Numbered from the stretch's first letter, positions 10,728 to 20,934 are shown. The stretch is 64,000 bases of DNA from Yersinia rohdei ATCC 43380 (GCF_000173775.1 NZ_ACCD01000002.1:1-64000), one strand, 5' to 3'. The notes: a model not told the origin generated them from the sequence alone. A program made the numbers and translations.

Positions 10728-11546
10728 TCAGTGCGCGGAATAAATTGGATAGGTGAAGAATAACAAATGCATCAAATTCAGGCCGAAGTGGAAGGCGACA
10801 GCCACCCATAAACGGCCACTCCATAGCCATGCCAAACCATAAATTACCCCCGCCAATGCTGCGAACACCATTAACAGTGGGCCGCCCGCCATATGTGCGG
10901 CACCGAAGAGTAACGCGGTGAGCAACAGTGCGGGGTAATTCCCCAAACATTGGCTTAGGCGTTGTTGTAAATAACCGCGGAACAGTGCTTCTTCAGCCAG
11001 GCAAACAAAGAACACATTGGCGATAACAAAGGAGCCAATCCATGCCGGGGTATGCATTTCAATTTTTAACCCACCTAAGGCGACGGCCAGCAGTAGCAAG
11101 GCGGGGACACTGACAATCAAGCCAATCCAGCAGAGCCGACTAACGGATAAATGCTTTTTGGCGACAAACAAGGTTGGCAAGCAAGCAAGCAAAATAAAGG
11201 GAACCAGGGCCTTATCAAGATTGTAATACATGCTAAAAGTAGCACTGAGTGGCCCAACGTTTACTTTATCTAATACTTTCAGATTGTTAAATCCAGGCAC
11301 CAGATGCAGGAATAAGGCAATGGCCGCCAAAACCAACAGTAATTCCAACCCGCCGGCTAACCATTTTCGTTGGCGATATTTTTTCAGTAACAATACGGCA
11401 ATCAGTGTTAGCAGTAAAAATGCGGCTGCGGGCAGGGTTAACACACTGTGATATAGCGCCATCAATAAAGAAAGGGCTAGTAGAGATAGTGCGAGTACGC
11501 GATTAATTGATAAGAAAAGCAGTGATGCGGCAAGTATGCCCCACAT
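10728..11546 (-). CDS. CPBP-family intramembrane glutamic protease
   Basis: This is a 272-residue inner-membrane protein with roughly eight hydrophobic segments. It belongs to the CAAX-protease/bacteriocin-processing (Abi) family. The catalytic motifs are present: EExxxR as EEALFRGYLQ (about residue 185), FxxxH as LFGAAH, and the C-terminal HxxxN as HFGLN. The substrate is unknown. It stands alone between gal and modF, with about 250 bp of AT-rich DNA upstream that shows no other gene. Relatives act in bacteriocin maturation or self-immunity, but no peptide gene is visible nearby, so its role is open. Confidence 0.85.
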   Translation of the reverse strand: MWGILAASLLFLSINRVLALSLLALSLLMALYHSVLTLPAAAFLLLTLIAVLLLKKYRQRKWLAGGLELLLVLAAIALFLHLVPGFNNLKVLDKVNVGPLSATFSMYYNLDKALVPFILLACLPTLFVAKKHLSVSRLCWIGLIVSVPALLLLAVALGGLKIEMHTPAWIGSFVIANVFFVCLAEEALFRGYLQQRLSQCLGNYPALLLTALLFGAAHMAGGPLLMVFAALAGVIYGLAWLWSGRLWVAVAFHFGLNLMHLLFFTYPIYSAH

Positions 11547-11795
11547 AAATAATTCCTTTTATTGTTATACCCACTCCTTATAAATTATAGGTGTGAGGGC
11601 GTAAAACCTGATGGTGTTTAACTATGATAATTTGAATAGATAAAAGTGTTATTAATGTCATTATTAACAATAGCTGACCCGAGGAATAGTAACATAGATT
11701 ATGACAACTAAATGCGAGCTCAATTAACTAAGATATTTATCATTTTTTAGATGTATATAATGATTTTAAACATTAAGCCCTATTTAATGAATGAT

Positions 11796-13277
11796 TTAAT
11801 CTTGAATGTAGCGGTAAATATCGCCATCAGGCACAAAAGTTAAACGGTGGGTAATACACTGTGGCGCATCTTCAATATGATGAGAAACAAACAGCAGTTG
11901 CGTGTCGCCGTCACCGATCATTACATCAATAAATCGCTTAACTAACAAACGGTTAATCGGGTCTAAACCTTGCAATGGTTCGTCAAGAATCAATAGCGCG
12001 GGGTGCTTAACCAATGCTCTGGCGATCAATGCCAGCCGCTGTTGCCCCCAGGATAAACTGTGGAAGGGTTGATTGGCGGTGTCGGCAGAAAACCCCAGCA
12101 AGGCTAGCCATTGATCCGCAAGCTGTTGTTGGCGATCAGAAACGGCCTGATAAATGCCAATTGAGTCGAAAAAACCCGATAAAATGACGGTGCGCAAGTT
12201 GGTACTGACTCGATAATCCAAATGCAGGCTACTGCTGACATAGCCTATATGGCGTTTGATGTCCCAGATAGTTTCACCGCTGCCGCGCCGGCGGCCAAAC
12301 AGGGTTAAATCATTGCTGTAACCTTGCGGATGATCGCCGGTAATCAGACTCAGTAAGGTTGATTTCCCTGCCCCATTTTGACCAATAATCTGCCAATGTT
12401 CGCCGGGGTTAACCTGCCAATTCAGGTGGTGCAAGATTGGGCGGTCATTGTATTCCACCACACCATTACGCAAAATAATCAGTGGCTTATCTTGCGGTAA
12501 GCGGATGTGTTGTTGCGGGTTTTCTGTTTCCGGTAATAACAAACCATCAAGATTTTCACTGTGTGCCAGTTGAGCTATCAGTGCTTTGGAAAGGACCTGT
12601 TGGCGTGGGCCGGTGTGGGTTAAATGACAATCTGCCAGCACGCCAACATGCTGTATAAAATCAGGAATATCATCAAAGCGGTTCAGCACCAAAACCAAGG
12701 TAACGCCTTGTGTCGAAAGGGTGGATAACATTTCTGCCAACTGAATACGTGCTGATACGTCCAGACCATCAAATGGCTCATCCAGAATAAGCAGGTCAGG
12801 CTGTGGCATTAATGCCTGGCACAACAATGTCTTGCGTGTTTCACCGGTAGAAAGATATTTAAAGAGCCGTGACAGTAAGTGACTGATACCAAATTGCGCG
12901 GCCAGTTGTTGACACCTTAATGGATTGGGCACTTCTTCCTGAATGATTTCGGCGGTGGTGCGCCCGGTATCATCTTCATCTGCACTGAGTAAGTCGGTGT
13001 TATTTCGCTGCCATTCTTCACTCACCAGTTGCTGGAGTTGCTCGAATGATACCCGCACAATATGGGTGAAGTTGCTCTGGCGCTCGCCATTAAGTAGGGT
13101 CAGTTCCCCTGATAATGCTTTGGCGAGTGCAGATTTGCCGCTGCCATTTGCTCCGACAAATGCCCAGCTATCGCCAGATTGCCCCCTGTGACCAGCAGCA
13201 ATACATAACTCTGGCAGGGTGAGTGTGTGGGTATCACTCAGACGAAAACAACCTTGCGATATCTGCAACTCAGGCAT
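11796..13277 (-). CDS. modF: ModF, duplicated ABC ATPase of the molybdenum locus
   Basis: ModF carries two ABC ATPase domains and no membrane part. It is co-encoded with ModE, and its precise role in molybdenum metabolism remains unclear. Walker A motifs are GANGSGKS (first half) and GQNGAGKS (second half). Walker B motifs are LLILDEPFDGLD and LLILDEPLQGLD, and the signatures are LSTGE and LSWGQ. I place the start at 13277 (MPELQISQG, 493 residues), 22 codons inside the longest frame. This matches E. coli MSSLQISQG and has GGGAA upstream. It follows modE on the same strand with a gap of about 110 bp. Confidence 0.92.
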   Translation of the reverse strand: MPELQISQGCFRLSDTHTLTLPELCIAAGHRGQSGDSWAFVGANGSGKSALAKALSGELTLLNGERQSNFTHIVRVSFEQLQQLVSEEWQRNNTDLLSADEDDTGRTTAEIIQEEVPNPLRCQQLAAQFGISHLLSRLFKYLSTGETRKTLLCQALMPQPDLLILDEPFDGLDVSARIQLAEMLSTLSTQGVTLVLVLNRFDDIPDFIQHVGVLADCHLTHTGPRQQVLSKALIAQLAHSENLDGLLLPETENPQQHIRLPQDKPLIILRNGVVEYNDRPILHHLNWQVNPGEHWQIIGQNGAGKSTLLSLITGDHPQGYSNDLTLFGRRRGSGETIWDIKRHIGYVSSSLHLDYRVSTNLRTVILSGFFDSIGIYQAVSDRQQQLADQWLALLGFSADTANQPFHSLSWGQQRLALIARALVKHPALLILDEPLQGLDPINRLLVKRFIDVMIGDGDTQLLFVSHHIEDAPQCITHRLTFVPDGDIYRYIQD

Positions 13278-13386
13278 TCTATTTCCCATATTCTGCAACA
13301 TAATAAGAATGTTAGGGATATGCGCAAAGGGAGTGAATGTCAACAGGTAAATATTCTGTTAACACCTAATTGCTTTACTGGGTTAT

Positions 13387-14178
13387 TTAGCAAAGTGTCG
13401 CGATAATGACGCGATCTGCATTGAATTGTGCAATAACATCCGTGCCGACTCGTAAATTAAGCTGATGCAGTTCACTGTTGTTTTGTGTTGAACAGAGACT
13501 GGCTCCGCCCGTCAGGGTGATGATAACTTCACTGTGTTCATTACCAGGCTCAATACTTGTGACCTTACCTGGCAGTGAATTATCGGCGGCTCCCGCCAGT
13601 GCTTTTTCTGTTACCAACTTTATCCAAGGCGCTTTGATCAGTGCCAACACTTCTTTACCTGCCGAGAGTTGCAGTCGGTCAGCACTTTGTTGGGTGATAG
13701 CCGCAGATAAACGGGTTTTGCCATCCGACAGTAAAATATTGATGTGTTGCTGAACTTGCTGGTGGTCGCGCTCAATAACCGTGCCGAAAAATTGATTGCG
13801 GGCGCTGGTTTGCAGCGAAAAACGCGAAATGGCGGCCAGTAAGCTGTCCAGCGGCATCGAGTTATCTTTCAGAGTATCAAAGGCTTTCTGCTGAATCTTG
13901 GCGAGCAAATCATAAAGCTGAATCAAACGCTCGCCATAATGGGTCAAAGAGGCACCGCCGCCGCCTTTGCCGCCAGTTGCGCGGTCGACTAATGTTTCTT
14001 CCGCCAATGTATTCATTTCATTGATGGCATCCCATGCGCTTTTATAGCTGATGCCGGCGAGTTTTGCTCCCTGGCTGATAGAGCCGGTATTCTGTATTTG
14101 TTTCAATAATGAAATACGCCGCGGATCGGCAAACAGCTTCTGCTGAAGTTTTAGGGTGAGAAGGATTTCGGCCTGCAT
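13387..14178 (-). CDS. modE: Molybdate-responsive regulator ModE
   Basis: ModE binds molybdate and then DNA, repressing modABC and activating molybdenum-enzyme or cofactor genes. The start is set at MQAEILLTLK (263 residues, as in E. coli), since the longest frame adds 30 unrelated codons. An N-terminal winged helix (about 1-110, with GSISQGAK and SYKSAWDAINEMN) contains the glycine-rich turn ATGGKGGGG. Two MOP-type molybdate domains follow (about 120-190 and 195-263, first with TSARNQFFG). Two candidate ModE operators occur in this window, at modA and moaA. Confidence 0.96.
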   Translation of the reverse strand: MQAEILLTLKLQQKLFADPRRISLLKQIQNTGSISQGAKLAGISYKSAWDAINEMNTLAEETLVDRATGGKGGGGASLTHYGERLIQLYDLLAKIQQKAFDTLKDNSMPLDSLLAAISRFSLQTSARNQFFGTVIERDHQQVQQHINILLSDGKTRLSAAITQQSADRLQLSAGKEVLALIKAPWIKLVTEKALAGAADNSLPGKVTSIEPGNEHSEVIITLTGGASLCSTQNNSELHQLNLRVGTDVIAQFNADRVIIATLC

Positions 14179-14399
14179 GTTTTTGCTCCAGCGGGAAATG
14201 ATGATGACTTTACAGTCGGTGTAGCGCCAAAGGACGCGACATGGGCCAGGCAGAGCCATAAACCGCACGTTTGGCAGGTTACATTCTTTTATTGTTGGTT
14301 AAAATAACCAAACTCACTCTTTGCTGATATATTTACAGTGAATACATGATGGTGATAACCTGAGCTATCGCTCTATTGGCAGTAATCTGAGAGGCTGGC

Positions 14400-14540
14400 A
14401 TGTTTGATTTATTGAAAAGTCTGGTCTTCGCTGTGGTCATGGTACCTGTGGTGATGGCAGCGATTCTGGGCATGATTTATGGGCTGGGTGCCGTGTTTAA
14501 CATCATTTCTAAATCCGGTCACAACAAAGAACACTCTTGA
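14400..14540 (+). CDS. acrZ: AcrZ, small membrane partner of the AcrAB-TolC pump
   Basis: This 46-residue single-span protein begins [20 protein letters not shown] and ends in a charged tail (KSGHNKEHS). It aligns almost residue for residue with E. coli AcrZ, including the proline in the helix that bends it against AcrB. In E. coli it binds AcrB and alters drug specificity. The start is supported by GAGAGG a few bases upstream. It lies between divergent modE and modABC, as in E. coli, and is followed by a terminator. Confidence 0.93.
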   Translation: MFDLLKSLVFAVVMVPVVMAAILGMIYGLGAVFNIISKSGHNKEHS

Positions 14541-14588
14541 TCCTGGTGTGGTAGCTGATTTTTGGCTATCAGCTAGATAGAATTTCTG

Positions 14589-14625
14589 AATGCCTGGCGT
14601 CTTGCGCTGGGCATTTTCGTTTTTG
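14589..14625 (+). terminator. Intrinsic terminator after acrZ
   Basis: AATGCCTGGCG pairs with GCGCTGGGCATT (two G-T wobbles) around a short loop, followed by TTTTCGTTTTT. It separates acrZ from modABC. Confidence 0.75.
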
Positions 14626-14718
14626 TCTTTGTCTTATCTATCATTTCCCTCGGTTTTACCTATAACTCAAGTAACCTCACATCTTGCCGATAAATTACAT
14701 GACCCACTTAAAATGTTA

Positions 14719-14742
14719 CGTTATATTCCAATGTATACAACG
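14719..14742. promoter_or_regulatory. ModE operator at modA
   Basis: A 24-base dyad opens CGTTATAT and closes ATACAACG, 23 bp before the modA start. It resembles the E. coli modA ModE site and shares its length and its CGTT/AACG ends with the site found before moaA. Molybdate-bound ModE should repress modABC here. Confidence 0.75.
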
Positions 14743-14765
14743 ATTTCATTAACGTGGAGCACAGC

Positions 14766-15545
14766 ATGAAGAACCAACAGGGTAAAGTGAATAAATGGGT
14801 AGCAAGTGCAGCATTGTTAGCCGCATTTTCCAGCACGACGATGGCGGCTGACAACATCACCGTTTTTGCCGCGGCCTCACTTACTAATGCATTACAAGAC
14901 ATCGCCGCACAGTATAAAAAAGAAAAACAGGTTGATGTGGTCGCTTCTTTTGCCTCATCTTCTACACTGGCACGCCAGATTGAACAGGGCGCCCCGGCAG
15001 ATTTGTTTATCTCTGCCGACCAGCAGTGGATGGATTATGCAATTGATAAACAACAAATTGTTACTAATACCCGTTATACCCTATTAGGTAATGAGCTGGT
15101 GTTGATTGCACCGCAAGACAGCAAAATTACTAAAGTCGACATTGATAAAAAAACGGATTGGAAGAAATTATTGGATGGCGGGCGTCTGGCAGTCGGCGAT
15201 CCTGACCATGTGCCGGCGGGAATTTATGCCAAAGAGGCATTAGCGAGCTTAGGTGCTTGGGAAACCTTATCGCCAGAGTTGGCGCGCGCAGATAACGTAC
15301 GTAATGCGATGACATTGGTCGAGCGGGCGGAAGCGCCGCTGGGCATTGTTTATGGTTCAGATGCCGTAGCCAGTAAGAAAGTGAAGGTTGTTGGGATCTT
15401 CCCGGAAGCAAGTCATAAGCCGGTTGAATACCCAATGGCGATTGTTAAGGGCCATGAAAATCCGACCGTGACTGCTTTTTATGATTATCTTAAAACCCCG
15501 GCAGCGGCTGTTATTTTCAAAAATTATGGATTTACCCCACGCTAA
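14766..15545 (+). CDS. modA: Molybdate-binding periplasmic protein ModA
   Basis: ModA captures molybdate in the periplasm and delivers it to ModB. The start at 14766 has GGAG seven bases upstream and gives a clean signal peptide (MKNQQGKVNKW, hydrophobic core, cleavage after TTMA). A GTG four codons earlier is less likely. The mature protein opens DNITVFAAASLTNAL, and the oxyanion-binding serines are in AAASL and FASSSTLARQ. Its stop overlaps modB (TAATG), so the genes are coupled. Confidence 0.96.
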   Translation: MKNQQGKVNKWVASAALLAAFSSTTMAADNITVFAAASLTNALQDIAAQYKKEKQVDVVASFASSSTLARQIEQGAPADLFISADQQWMDYAIDKQQIVTNTRYTLLGNELVLIAPQDSKITKVDIDKKTDWKKLLDGGRLAVGDPDHVPAGIYAKEALASLGAWETLSPELARADNVRNAMTLVERAEAPLGIVYGSDAVASKKVKVVGIFPEASHKPVEYPMAIVKGHENPTVTAFYDYLKTPAAAVIFKNYGFTPR

Positions 15546-16240
15546 TGATATTGAGTGAGTATGAGTGGCAGGCAATTATTCTTAGCCTGAAAGTTTCTGG
15601 TGTTGCGGTGGTGTTCAGTTTGCCATTAGGTATCCTCATGGCATGGATTCTGGTGCGTTGCCGCTTCCCCGGTAAGTCTTTGTTAGACAGTATTATTCAC
15701 CTGCCGCTGGTGCTGCCGCCCGTGGTCATCGGTTATTTGTTACTGGTGAGCATGGGCCGGCGTGGTTTTATTGGCGAATGGCTGTATAACTGGTTTGGTA
15801 TTAACTTCAGTTTCAATTGGCGCGGTGCGGCGTTAGCCTCGGCGGTGGTGGCTTTTCCGCTGATGGTCAGGGCTATTCGTCTGGCGCTGGAGGCCGTCGA
15901 TACTCGTCTGGAGCTTGCGGCGCGGACCTTGGGGGCTAATCCGTGGCGGGTATTTTTCACCATTACGTTGCCACTGTCGCTGCCCGGAGTGATAGCCGGA
16001 GTCGTCTTGTCTTTTGCCCGCTCACTGGGGGAATTTGGCGCGACCATCACCTTTGTGTCAAATATTCCCGGCGAAACCCGCACTATCCCACTGGCTATGT
16101 ACACCTTGATTCAAACACCCGGAGCGGAGGCCGCTGCTGGGCGTCTGTGTGTCATTGCTATTATTCTGTCTTTGGTTTCTCTGTTGTTGTCTGAATGGCT
16201 GGCCCGCTGGGGTAAAAAACGCATGGGGGTGCCATGCTAG
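15545..16240 (+). CDS. modB: Molybdate ABC permease ModB
   Basis: ModB is the inner-membrane channel subunit of the ModA2B2C2-type importer. The 231 residues contain five to six hydrophobic helices and the EAA coupling loop, here [18 protein letters not shown], which contacts ModC. The sequence follows the E. coli protein along its whole length. Its start overlaps the modA stop by one base and its end overlaps modC by seven bases. Confidence 0.96.
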   Translation: MILSEYEWQAIILSLKVSGVAVVFSLPLGILMAWILVRCRFPGKSLLDSIIHLPLVLPPVVIGYLLLVSMGRRGFIGEWLYNWFGINFSFNWRGAALASAVVAFPLMVRAIRLALEAVDTRLELAARTLGANPWRVFFTITLPLSLPGVIAGVVLSFARSLGEFGATITFVSNIPGETRTIPLAMYTLIQTPGAEAAAGRLCVIAIILSLVSLLLSEWLARWGKKRMGVPC

Positions 16241-17298
16241 AACTGGATTTTAGTCAGCAACTGGGTGAGTTACATCTGCAAGTTTCCACGAATTTACCGG
16301 CGCAAGGTATCACTGCGATTTTTGGTTTATCCGGTGCTGGCAAAACCTCGCTAATCAATGTCATTGGTGGCCTGACTCGCCCACAGCAAGGCAAAGTGGT
16401 ACTTAATGGCCGCGTGCTGGTGGATGCCGGGCGGCAGATTTATTTGCCGCCAGAAAAGCGGCGGGTGGGTTATGTGTTTCAGGATGCCCGTTTATTTCCC
16501 CATTATCGTGTGAAAGGCAATTTGCAATACGGCATGAGCCCGTCAATGCGCGGGCAGTTTGATACTATTGTAGGGTTGCTGGGGATAGAGCCACTCTTAG
16601 GCCGTTTTCCATTGACGTTGTCTGGTGGCGAAAAACAGCGGGTTGCCATTGGTCGCGCATTGCTGACCGCACCTGAGCTGTTGCTAATGGACGAGCCATT
16701 AGCTTCACTGGATTTGCCGCGAAAACGTGAACTGCTGCCCTATCTGGAGCGGCTGGCACAAGATGTAAATACCCCGATTTTATATGTTAGCCACAGCATG
16801 GACGAGATCCTGCGTCTGGCGGATCAAGTGGTGGTCATGGATGCCGGAAAAGTACGTGCTGTCGGCGGGTTGGAGGAAGTCTGGGCCAGTAGCGCGCTGC
16901 GCCCGTGGCTGCAACGAGAAGAGCCGAGCAGCATATTGCGGGTAAAAGTGATTGGTCACCATGACCGTTATGCCATGACGGCATTGGCGTTAGGCGACCA
17001 ACGTTTGTGGGTTGGCAAGCTTGCGGCGCAGGAGGGCGATTTAATGCGCATCCGGATTAATGCTGCGGATGTTTCTTTAGTCTTGCAACCGCCACAAAAC
17101 AGCAGTATCCGCAATATCTTACCGGTCAAAATTACCGAATGTCTTGAGGTTGACGGCCAGGTTGATGTCAAGCTTGCGATTGGCGAGCAATGGTTATGGG
17201 CGCGGATCACGCCGTGGGCAAGAGATGAACTGGGGCTAAAACCCGGTCAGTGGGTTTATGCGCAAATAAAAAGTGTGTCGTTTAATCGTAAGAATTGA
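16234..17298 (+). CDS. modC: Molybdate ABC ATPase ModC
   Basis: ModC powers molybdate import. Residues 1-230 form the ABC domain, with Walker [10 protein letters not shown], signature LSGGEKQR, Walker [13 protein letters not shown] and the switch histidine in VSHSMDE. Residues 290-354 form a MOP domain that can bind molybdate and inhibit the pump in related proteins. At 354 residues it matches the family. It is the last gene of modABC. The following 138 bp hold only a GC-rich hairpin. Confidence 0.96.
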   Translation: MLELDFSQQLGELHLQVSTNLPAQGITAIFGLSGAGKTSLINVIGGLTRPQQGKVVLNGRVLVDAGRQIYLPPEKRRVGYVFQDARLFPHYRVKGNLQYGMSPSMRGQFDTIVGLLGIEPLLGRFPLTLSGGEKQRVAIGRALLTAPELLLMDEPLASLDLPRKRELLPYLERLAQDVNTPILYVSHSMDEILRLADQVVVMDAGKVRAVGGLEEVWASSALRPWLQREEPSSILRVKVIGHHDRYAMTALALGDQRLWVGKLAAQEGDLMRIRINAADVSLVLQPPQNSSIRNILPVKITECLEVDGQVDVKLAIGEQWLWARITPWARDELGLKPGQWVYAQIKSVSFNRKN

Positions 17299-17362
17299 AA
17301 GGGCTAGATAAACCCCGCTAAATCTAACTGGCAAGGCGAGGACAGGTAGAAGAGCAACGTCT

Positions 17363-17382
17363 CCGCGCCTGGGATGGCGCGG
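17363..17382. terminator. GC-rich hairpin after modC
   Basis: CCGCGCC and GGCGCGG pair around TGGGAT. No T-run follows. It may mark the end of modABC or of the opposing ybhA transcript, but the evidence is weak. Confidence 0.25.
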
Positions 17383-17436
17383 CTCTGGTTACCCAAGTGC
17401 CGCCGCCGTTTGGTCACAGAAACAGGCCGCGTATTT

Positions 17437-18258
17437 TTATGCTAAAACATGCTGGCGGATAACCGCGGCAATCCCCGGTTGTTCGTTATCGGCAATCACT
17501 AAATCAGCCCGCTGTTTGATAGCATCCGCGCTGTTACCCATCGCCACACCCAGACCGGCGCTTTCCAGCATACTAAGGTCATTAAAGTTGTCACCAAAGG
17601 CGATGACATCTTTCATGCTCATACCTTGAGACTCAACCCATCGTTGCAGGCGATTCCCTTTGCTATTGCCTGCCTGTGCAATATCTACCTGATCATGCCA
17701 TGACCATTCACAGGCCAGCCCCATTTCGTCTTCTACTTTACTGGCAAAGGCTTTTAGTTGCTCAGTATCGGCGTGGGAGGTAGCAAATTTCCAGATGGCG
17801 GTGGCACTATGGGCGGCATCTAACAAGCTGTCGACATGCAGAAGTGTTGGGCGCTGGGCCGCTGGCAATGACTCGGCCCAACTAAGGGAGCGAATAACAT
17901 GCCCGCTGGTTTGCTGATACAGCATGGCATCATCAACATACATCAGCCCATGAATATGGTTTTGCTCCAGTAACTCGACTATCTGAACCGCCTGATCAGC
18001 TTGTAATGGATTGGAGTCCAACACTTTTTGGGCTTGATAATCATAAATATAGGTGCCATTACAGCAAATCGCCGGCGTGTCGAGTTGTAGCGCCTGATAA
18101 AACGGATGGATGGCAACATGATGTCGGCCAGTTACCACCACCACTTTAGCGCCTGCTGCGCGAGCTTGCGCCAGGGCGGCTAAGGATTCTGGCAAAATAC
18201 GTTTTTTGCTGTCTAACAGGGTGCCGTCGAGATCCAATGCAATGATACGGTATGTCAT
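17437..18258 (-). CDS. ybhA: Pyridoxal phosphate phosphatase YbhA (HAD family)
   Basis: This is a Cof-type haloacid dehalogenase phosphatase. The E. coli homologue dephosphorylates pyridoxal phosphate and sugar phosphates. HAD motif I is DLDGTLLDS at about residue 8, motif II TGRHH follows, the cap domain spans about 80-190, and motif IV is FGDNFNDLSML. The start at MTYRIIALD (273 residues) agrees with relatives and has AGGG upstream; the longest frame adds 20 hydrophobic codons that are not conserved. Confidence 0.92.
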   Translation of the reverse strand: MTYRIIALDLDGTLLDSKKRILPESLAALAQARAAGAKVVVVTGRHHVAIHPFYQALQLDTPAICCNGTYIYDYQAQKVLDSNPLQADQAVQIVELLEQNHIHGLMYVDDAMLYQQTSGHVIRSLSWAESLPAAQRPTLLHVDSLLDAAHSATAIWKFATSHADTEQLKAFASKVEDEMGLACEWSWHDQVDIAQAGNSKGNRLQRWVESQGMSMKDVIAFGDNFNDLSMLESAGLGVAMGNSADAIKQRADLVIADNEQPGIAAVIRQHVLA

Positions 18259-18513
18259 AGTGGCCCTAATTCTAAGTATGAGAATAATGTGTCTAAAAAG
18301 TATTTTCTGATAGTACACCGGATAGCTAGCTGATTAAACCGGACTGGGCCCGCCCGCCTTATCCGCTTATAAGCACGTAGGTGAGTTATCAGCAAAATAA
18401 GTTTTAAGCCGCGCGATGGTGGGCTGTTGTTATGTCTGCGTAGTCAGGTAAGCTAGGCTAAAATAATGTGTTAATAAAAAGAGTTGCCCAACCGGTTTGA
18501 CTAAGGAGTAAAA

Positions 18514-19515
18514 ATGAAGCAAGTGGTTTATGTGGCAAGCCCAGACAGTCAGCAGATCCACGTCTGGCAATTAGATTCCACCGGTGAGTTAACCTTACTG
18601 CAAACAGTGGATGCGCCGGGTCAGGTGCAGCCGATGACAATTAACCCGAATCAGCGCCATCTCTATGTTGGGGTTCGTCCTGATTTTGGTATTGTCAGCT
18701 ATAACATTAGCGAAGAGGGCTTGTTGACCGCGGCCGGTATGGCACCACTGCCCGGTAGTCCGACCCATATTGGCACTGATTTACAAGGCCGCTTCTTGTT
18801 TTCTGCTTCTTACAGTTTCAACTGTGTCAGCATCAGTCCCATTGATGAGCATGGTGTGGTTCAGGCACCTATCCAGCAATTGGATGATTTACCTGCACCG
18901 CACTCGGCAAATATTGACCCGACCAATCAGATACTGTTGGTGCCTTGCTTGAAAGAAGACAAAGTGCGGTTATTTGATTTAAGTGTTAATGGCCAATTGA
19001 CCCCACATGCGCAAGCTGATGTCAGGGTGGCCGCAGGTGCTGGCCCACGTCATATGGATTTCCATCCTCATCATCAGGTAGCTTACTGTGTGAATGAGCT
19101 GAATAGCTCGGTTGATGTTTACCAAATCAGTAATAACGGGCAGGAATACCAGCTAATTCAAACTGTGAATGCGATGCCAGCTGATTTTACCGACACATGT
19201 TGGGCGGCAGATATTCATATCACCCCTAATGGTCGTCATCTGTATATTAGTGACCGCACTGCCAGCCTGCTGAGTATTTTCAGTGTCTCTGACGACGGGC
19301 GGGAAATTACCTTGGTCGGGCATCATCCGACTGAAGCACAGCCACGCGGTTTTAATATCGACCACAGCGGTAACTTCCTGATTTCATCCGGTCAAAAATC
19401 TGACCATATTGCCGTCTATCGTATTGATCAAAATAGCGGTCAATTGACCACTCTCAACCGCTATCCGGTAGGAAAAGGCCCAATGTGGGTCAGTATCGGC
19501 ACACCGCGAGCATAA
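18514..19515 (+). CDS. pgl: 6-phosphogluconolactonase Pgl
   Basis: Pgl hydrolyses 6-phosphogluconolactone to 6-phosphogluconate in the oxidative pentose phosphate pathway. This is the seven-bladed beta-propeller (YbhE) type, not the DevB type. The 333 residues follow E. coli Pgl throughout, with characteristic segments [22 protein letters not shown] and [10 protein letters not shown]-like [15 protein letters not shown]. An AAGGAG ribosome site precedes the ATG. It is transcribed alone and ends in a clear terminator. Confidence 0.95.
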   Translation: MKQVVYVASPDSQQIHVWQLDSTGELTLLQTVDAPGQVQPMTINPNQRHLYVGVRPDFGIVSYNISEEGLLTAAGMAPLPGSPTHIGTDLQGRFLFSASYSFNCVSISPIDEHGVVQAPIQQLDDLPAPHSANIDPTNQILLVPCLKEDKVRLFDLSVNGQLTPHAQADVRVAAGAGPRHMDFHPHHQVAYCVNELNSSVDVYQISNNGQEYQLIQTVNAMPADFTDTCWAADIHITPNGRHLYISDRTASLLSIFSVSDDGREITLVGHHPTEAQPRGFNIDHSGNFLISSGQKSDHIAVYRIDQNSGQLTTLNRYPVGKGPMWVSIGTPRA

Positions 19516-19524
19516 CAGACACTG

Positions 19525-19548
19525 AAACGGCCCTAAGGGGCCGTTTTT
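19525..19548. terminator. Intrinsic terminator between pgl and bioA
   Basis: ACGGCCC and GGGCCGT form a perfect stem with a TAAG loop. It is followed by five T's and preceded by AA, just after pgl and facing the bioA end. It can serve pgl and perhaps both genes. Confidence 0.85.
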
Positions 19549-19559
19549 AGCTAACGGCT

Positions 19560-20834
19560 TTAGCTATTCGCCACTGCAACTGCCACGGCATCGGTCAGTT
19601 TGGTTAAGTCCGCAGTGGAAATAATATAAGGCGGCATCAGGTAAATAAGCTTACCAAAGGGTCTTATCCACACCCCGCGCTCGACAAAACCGCGTTGCAA
19701 CTGAGCAACATTCACCGGCTTTTTCATTTCTACAACGCCAATCGCCCCTAATACCCGAACATCAGCCACCGCGTGGTGCTCTGCCAGCGGCAATAGCGCC
19801 TGTTGCAGCTGGTTTTCTATTGCTGCGACCTGCTGCTGCCAGTGGTTGTCTGCCAATAAGCTCAAACTGGCAGAAGCCACTGCACAGGCCAGGGGATTGG
19901 CCATAAATGTCGGCCCGTGCATAAAGCACCCAGCCGCACCATTACTGATGGTTTCAGCCACCTGTCGGGTGCTTAGAGTGGCCGATAACGTGAGGTAACC
20001 GCCGGTGAGCGCCTTACCCAGGCACAGAATATCTGGCACGATTTGCGCATGTTCACAGGCAAAGAGTTGACCGGTGCGGCCAAAACCCGTCGCAATTTCA
20101 TCCGCAATTAACAAAATTTTATGCTGGTCACATAATGCCCTGACCTCACGCAGATAAGCGGGGTGATAAATTCGCATCCCGCCTGCGCCTTGCACTATTG
20201 GTTCCAAAATTACCGCTGCAATCTCGTGGGAATGTTGTGCTATTTTTGCTGCAAAATCAGTAATATCCTCGGGGTTCCACTCTTGGTCAAACCGACATTG
20301 TGGGGCATTGGCAAACAGATTTTCGGCCAGATAACCCTGATACAAACTGTGCATTGAATTTTGGGGATCACATACCGACATCGCCCCGAAAGTATCGCCG
20401 TGGTAGCCATGACGCAAGGTCAAAATTCGTTGCCGCCGCTCCCCTTTGGCCTGCCAGTATTGCAATGCCATTTTCAGTGCAACTTCTACTGCCACCGAGC
20501 CGGAATCGGCTAAAAACACACATTCCAATGCCGGGGGAGTGATATCGACTAACTGCTGGCAAAGTTTCACGGCCGGTGGATGAGTTATCCCGCCAAACAT
20601 AACATGCGACATCAAATCCAGCTGCTGATGCGCTGCCTGGTTCAGTGCTGGGTGATTGTAACCGTGAATGGCAGCCCACCATGAAGACATGCCATCAATC
20701 AATTGCCGACCATCTGCCAGTTGTAGCTCAACACCGGCGGCGGAAACTACCGGAAAACAGGGCAGCGGGTCGGTCATTGAAGTGTAGGGATGCCAGATAT
20801 GGCGTTGATCAAAAACCAAGTCAGAAGGTGTCAT
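19560..20834 (-). CDS. bioA: BioA, adenosylmethionine-8-amino-7-oxononanoate aminotransferase
   Basis: BioA transfers an amino group from S-adenosylmethionine to KAPA, giving DAPA, the third step of biotin ring assembly. The 424-residue class III aminotransferase has the PLP-binding region [14 protein letters not shown] and the lysine in [10 protein letters not shown] (about residue 273). Its start lies ten bases from the BirA operator and it is divergent from bioBFCD, so one operator controls both directions. Confidence 0.96.
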   Translation of the reverse strand: MTPSDLVFDQRHIWHPYTSMTDPLPCFPVVSAAGVELQLADGRQLIDGMSSWWAAIHGYNHPALNQAAHQQLDLMSHVMFGGITHPPAVKLCQQLVDITPPALECVFLADSGSVAVEVALKMALQYWQAKGERRQRILTLRHGYHGDTFGAMSVCDPQNSMHSLYQGYLAENLFANAPQCRFDQEWNPEDITDFAAKIAQHSHEIAAVILEPIVQGAGGMRIYHPAYLREVRALCDQHKILLIADEIATGFGRTGQLFACEHAQIVPDILCLGKALTGGYLTLSATLSTRQVAETISNGAAGCFMHGPTFMANPLACAVASASLSLLADNHWQQQVAAIENQLQQALLPLAEHHAVADVRVLGAIGVVEMKKPVNVAQLQRGFVERGVWIRPFGKLIYLMPPYIISTADLTKLTDAVAVAVANS

Positions 20835-20843
20835 TGAGATCTA

Positions 20844-20876
20844 TTGTAAACCAAATTAATACAAGAATGGTTGACA
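20844..20876. promoter_or_regulatory. BirA operator between bioA and bioB
   Basis: Half-sites TTGTAAACC and GGTTGACA are separated by 16 bases, the geometry of the E. coli bio operator (TTGTAAACC...GGTTTACAA). BirA loaded with biotinyl-AMP should repress both divergent transcripts here. Confidence 0.85.
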
Positions 20877-20934
20877 GTATATCGAGTTTATTTACACTGA
20901 CGACACTTTTTTTCTCTCCCTTGGAGACGCCGTA

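Noticed and set aside
14178-14268. N-terminally extended ModE (293 residues)
   Set aside because: The extra 30 codons are absent from E. coli ModE, whose MQAEILLTLK start is matched exactly at 14178.
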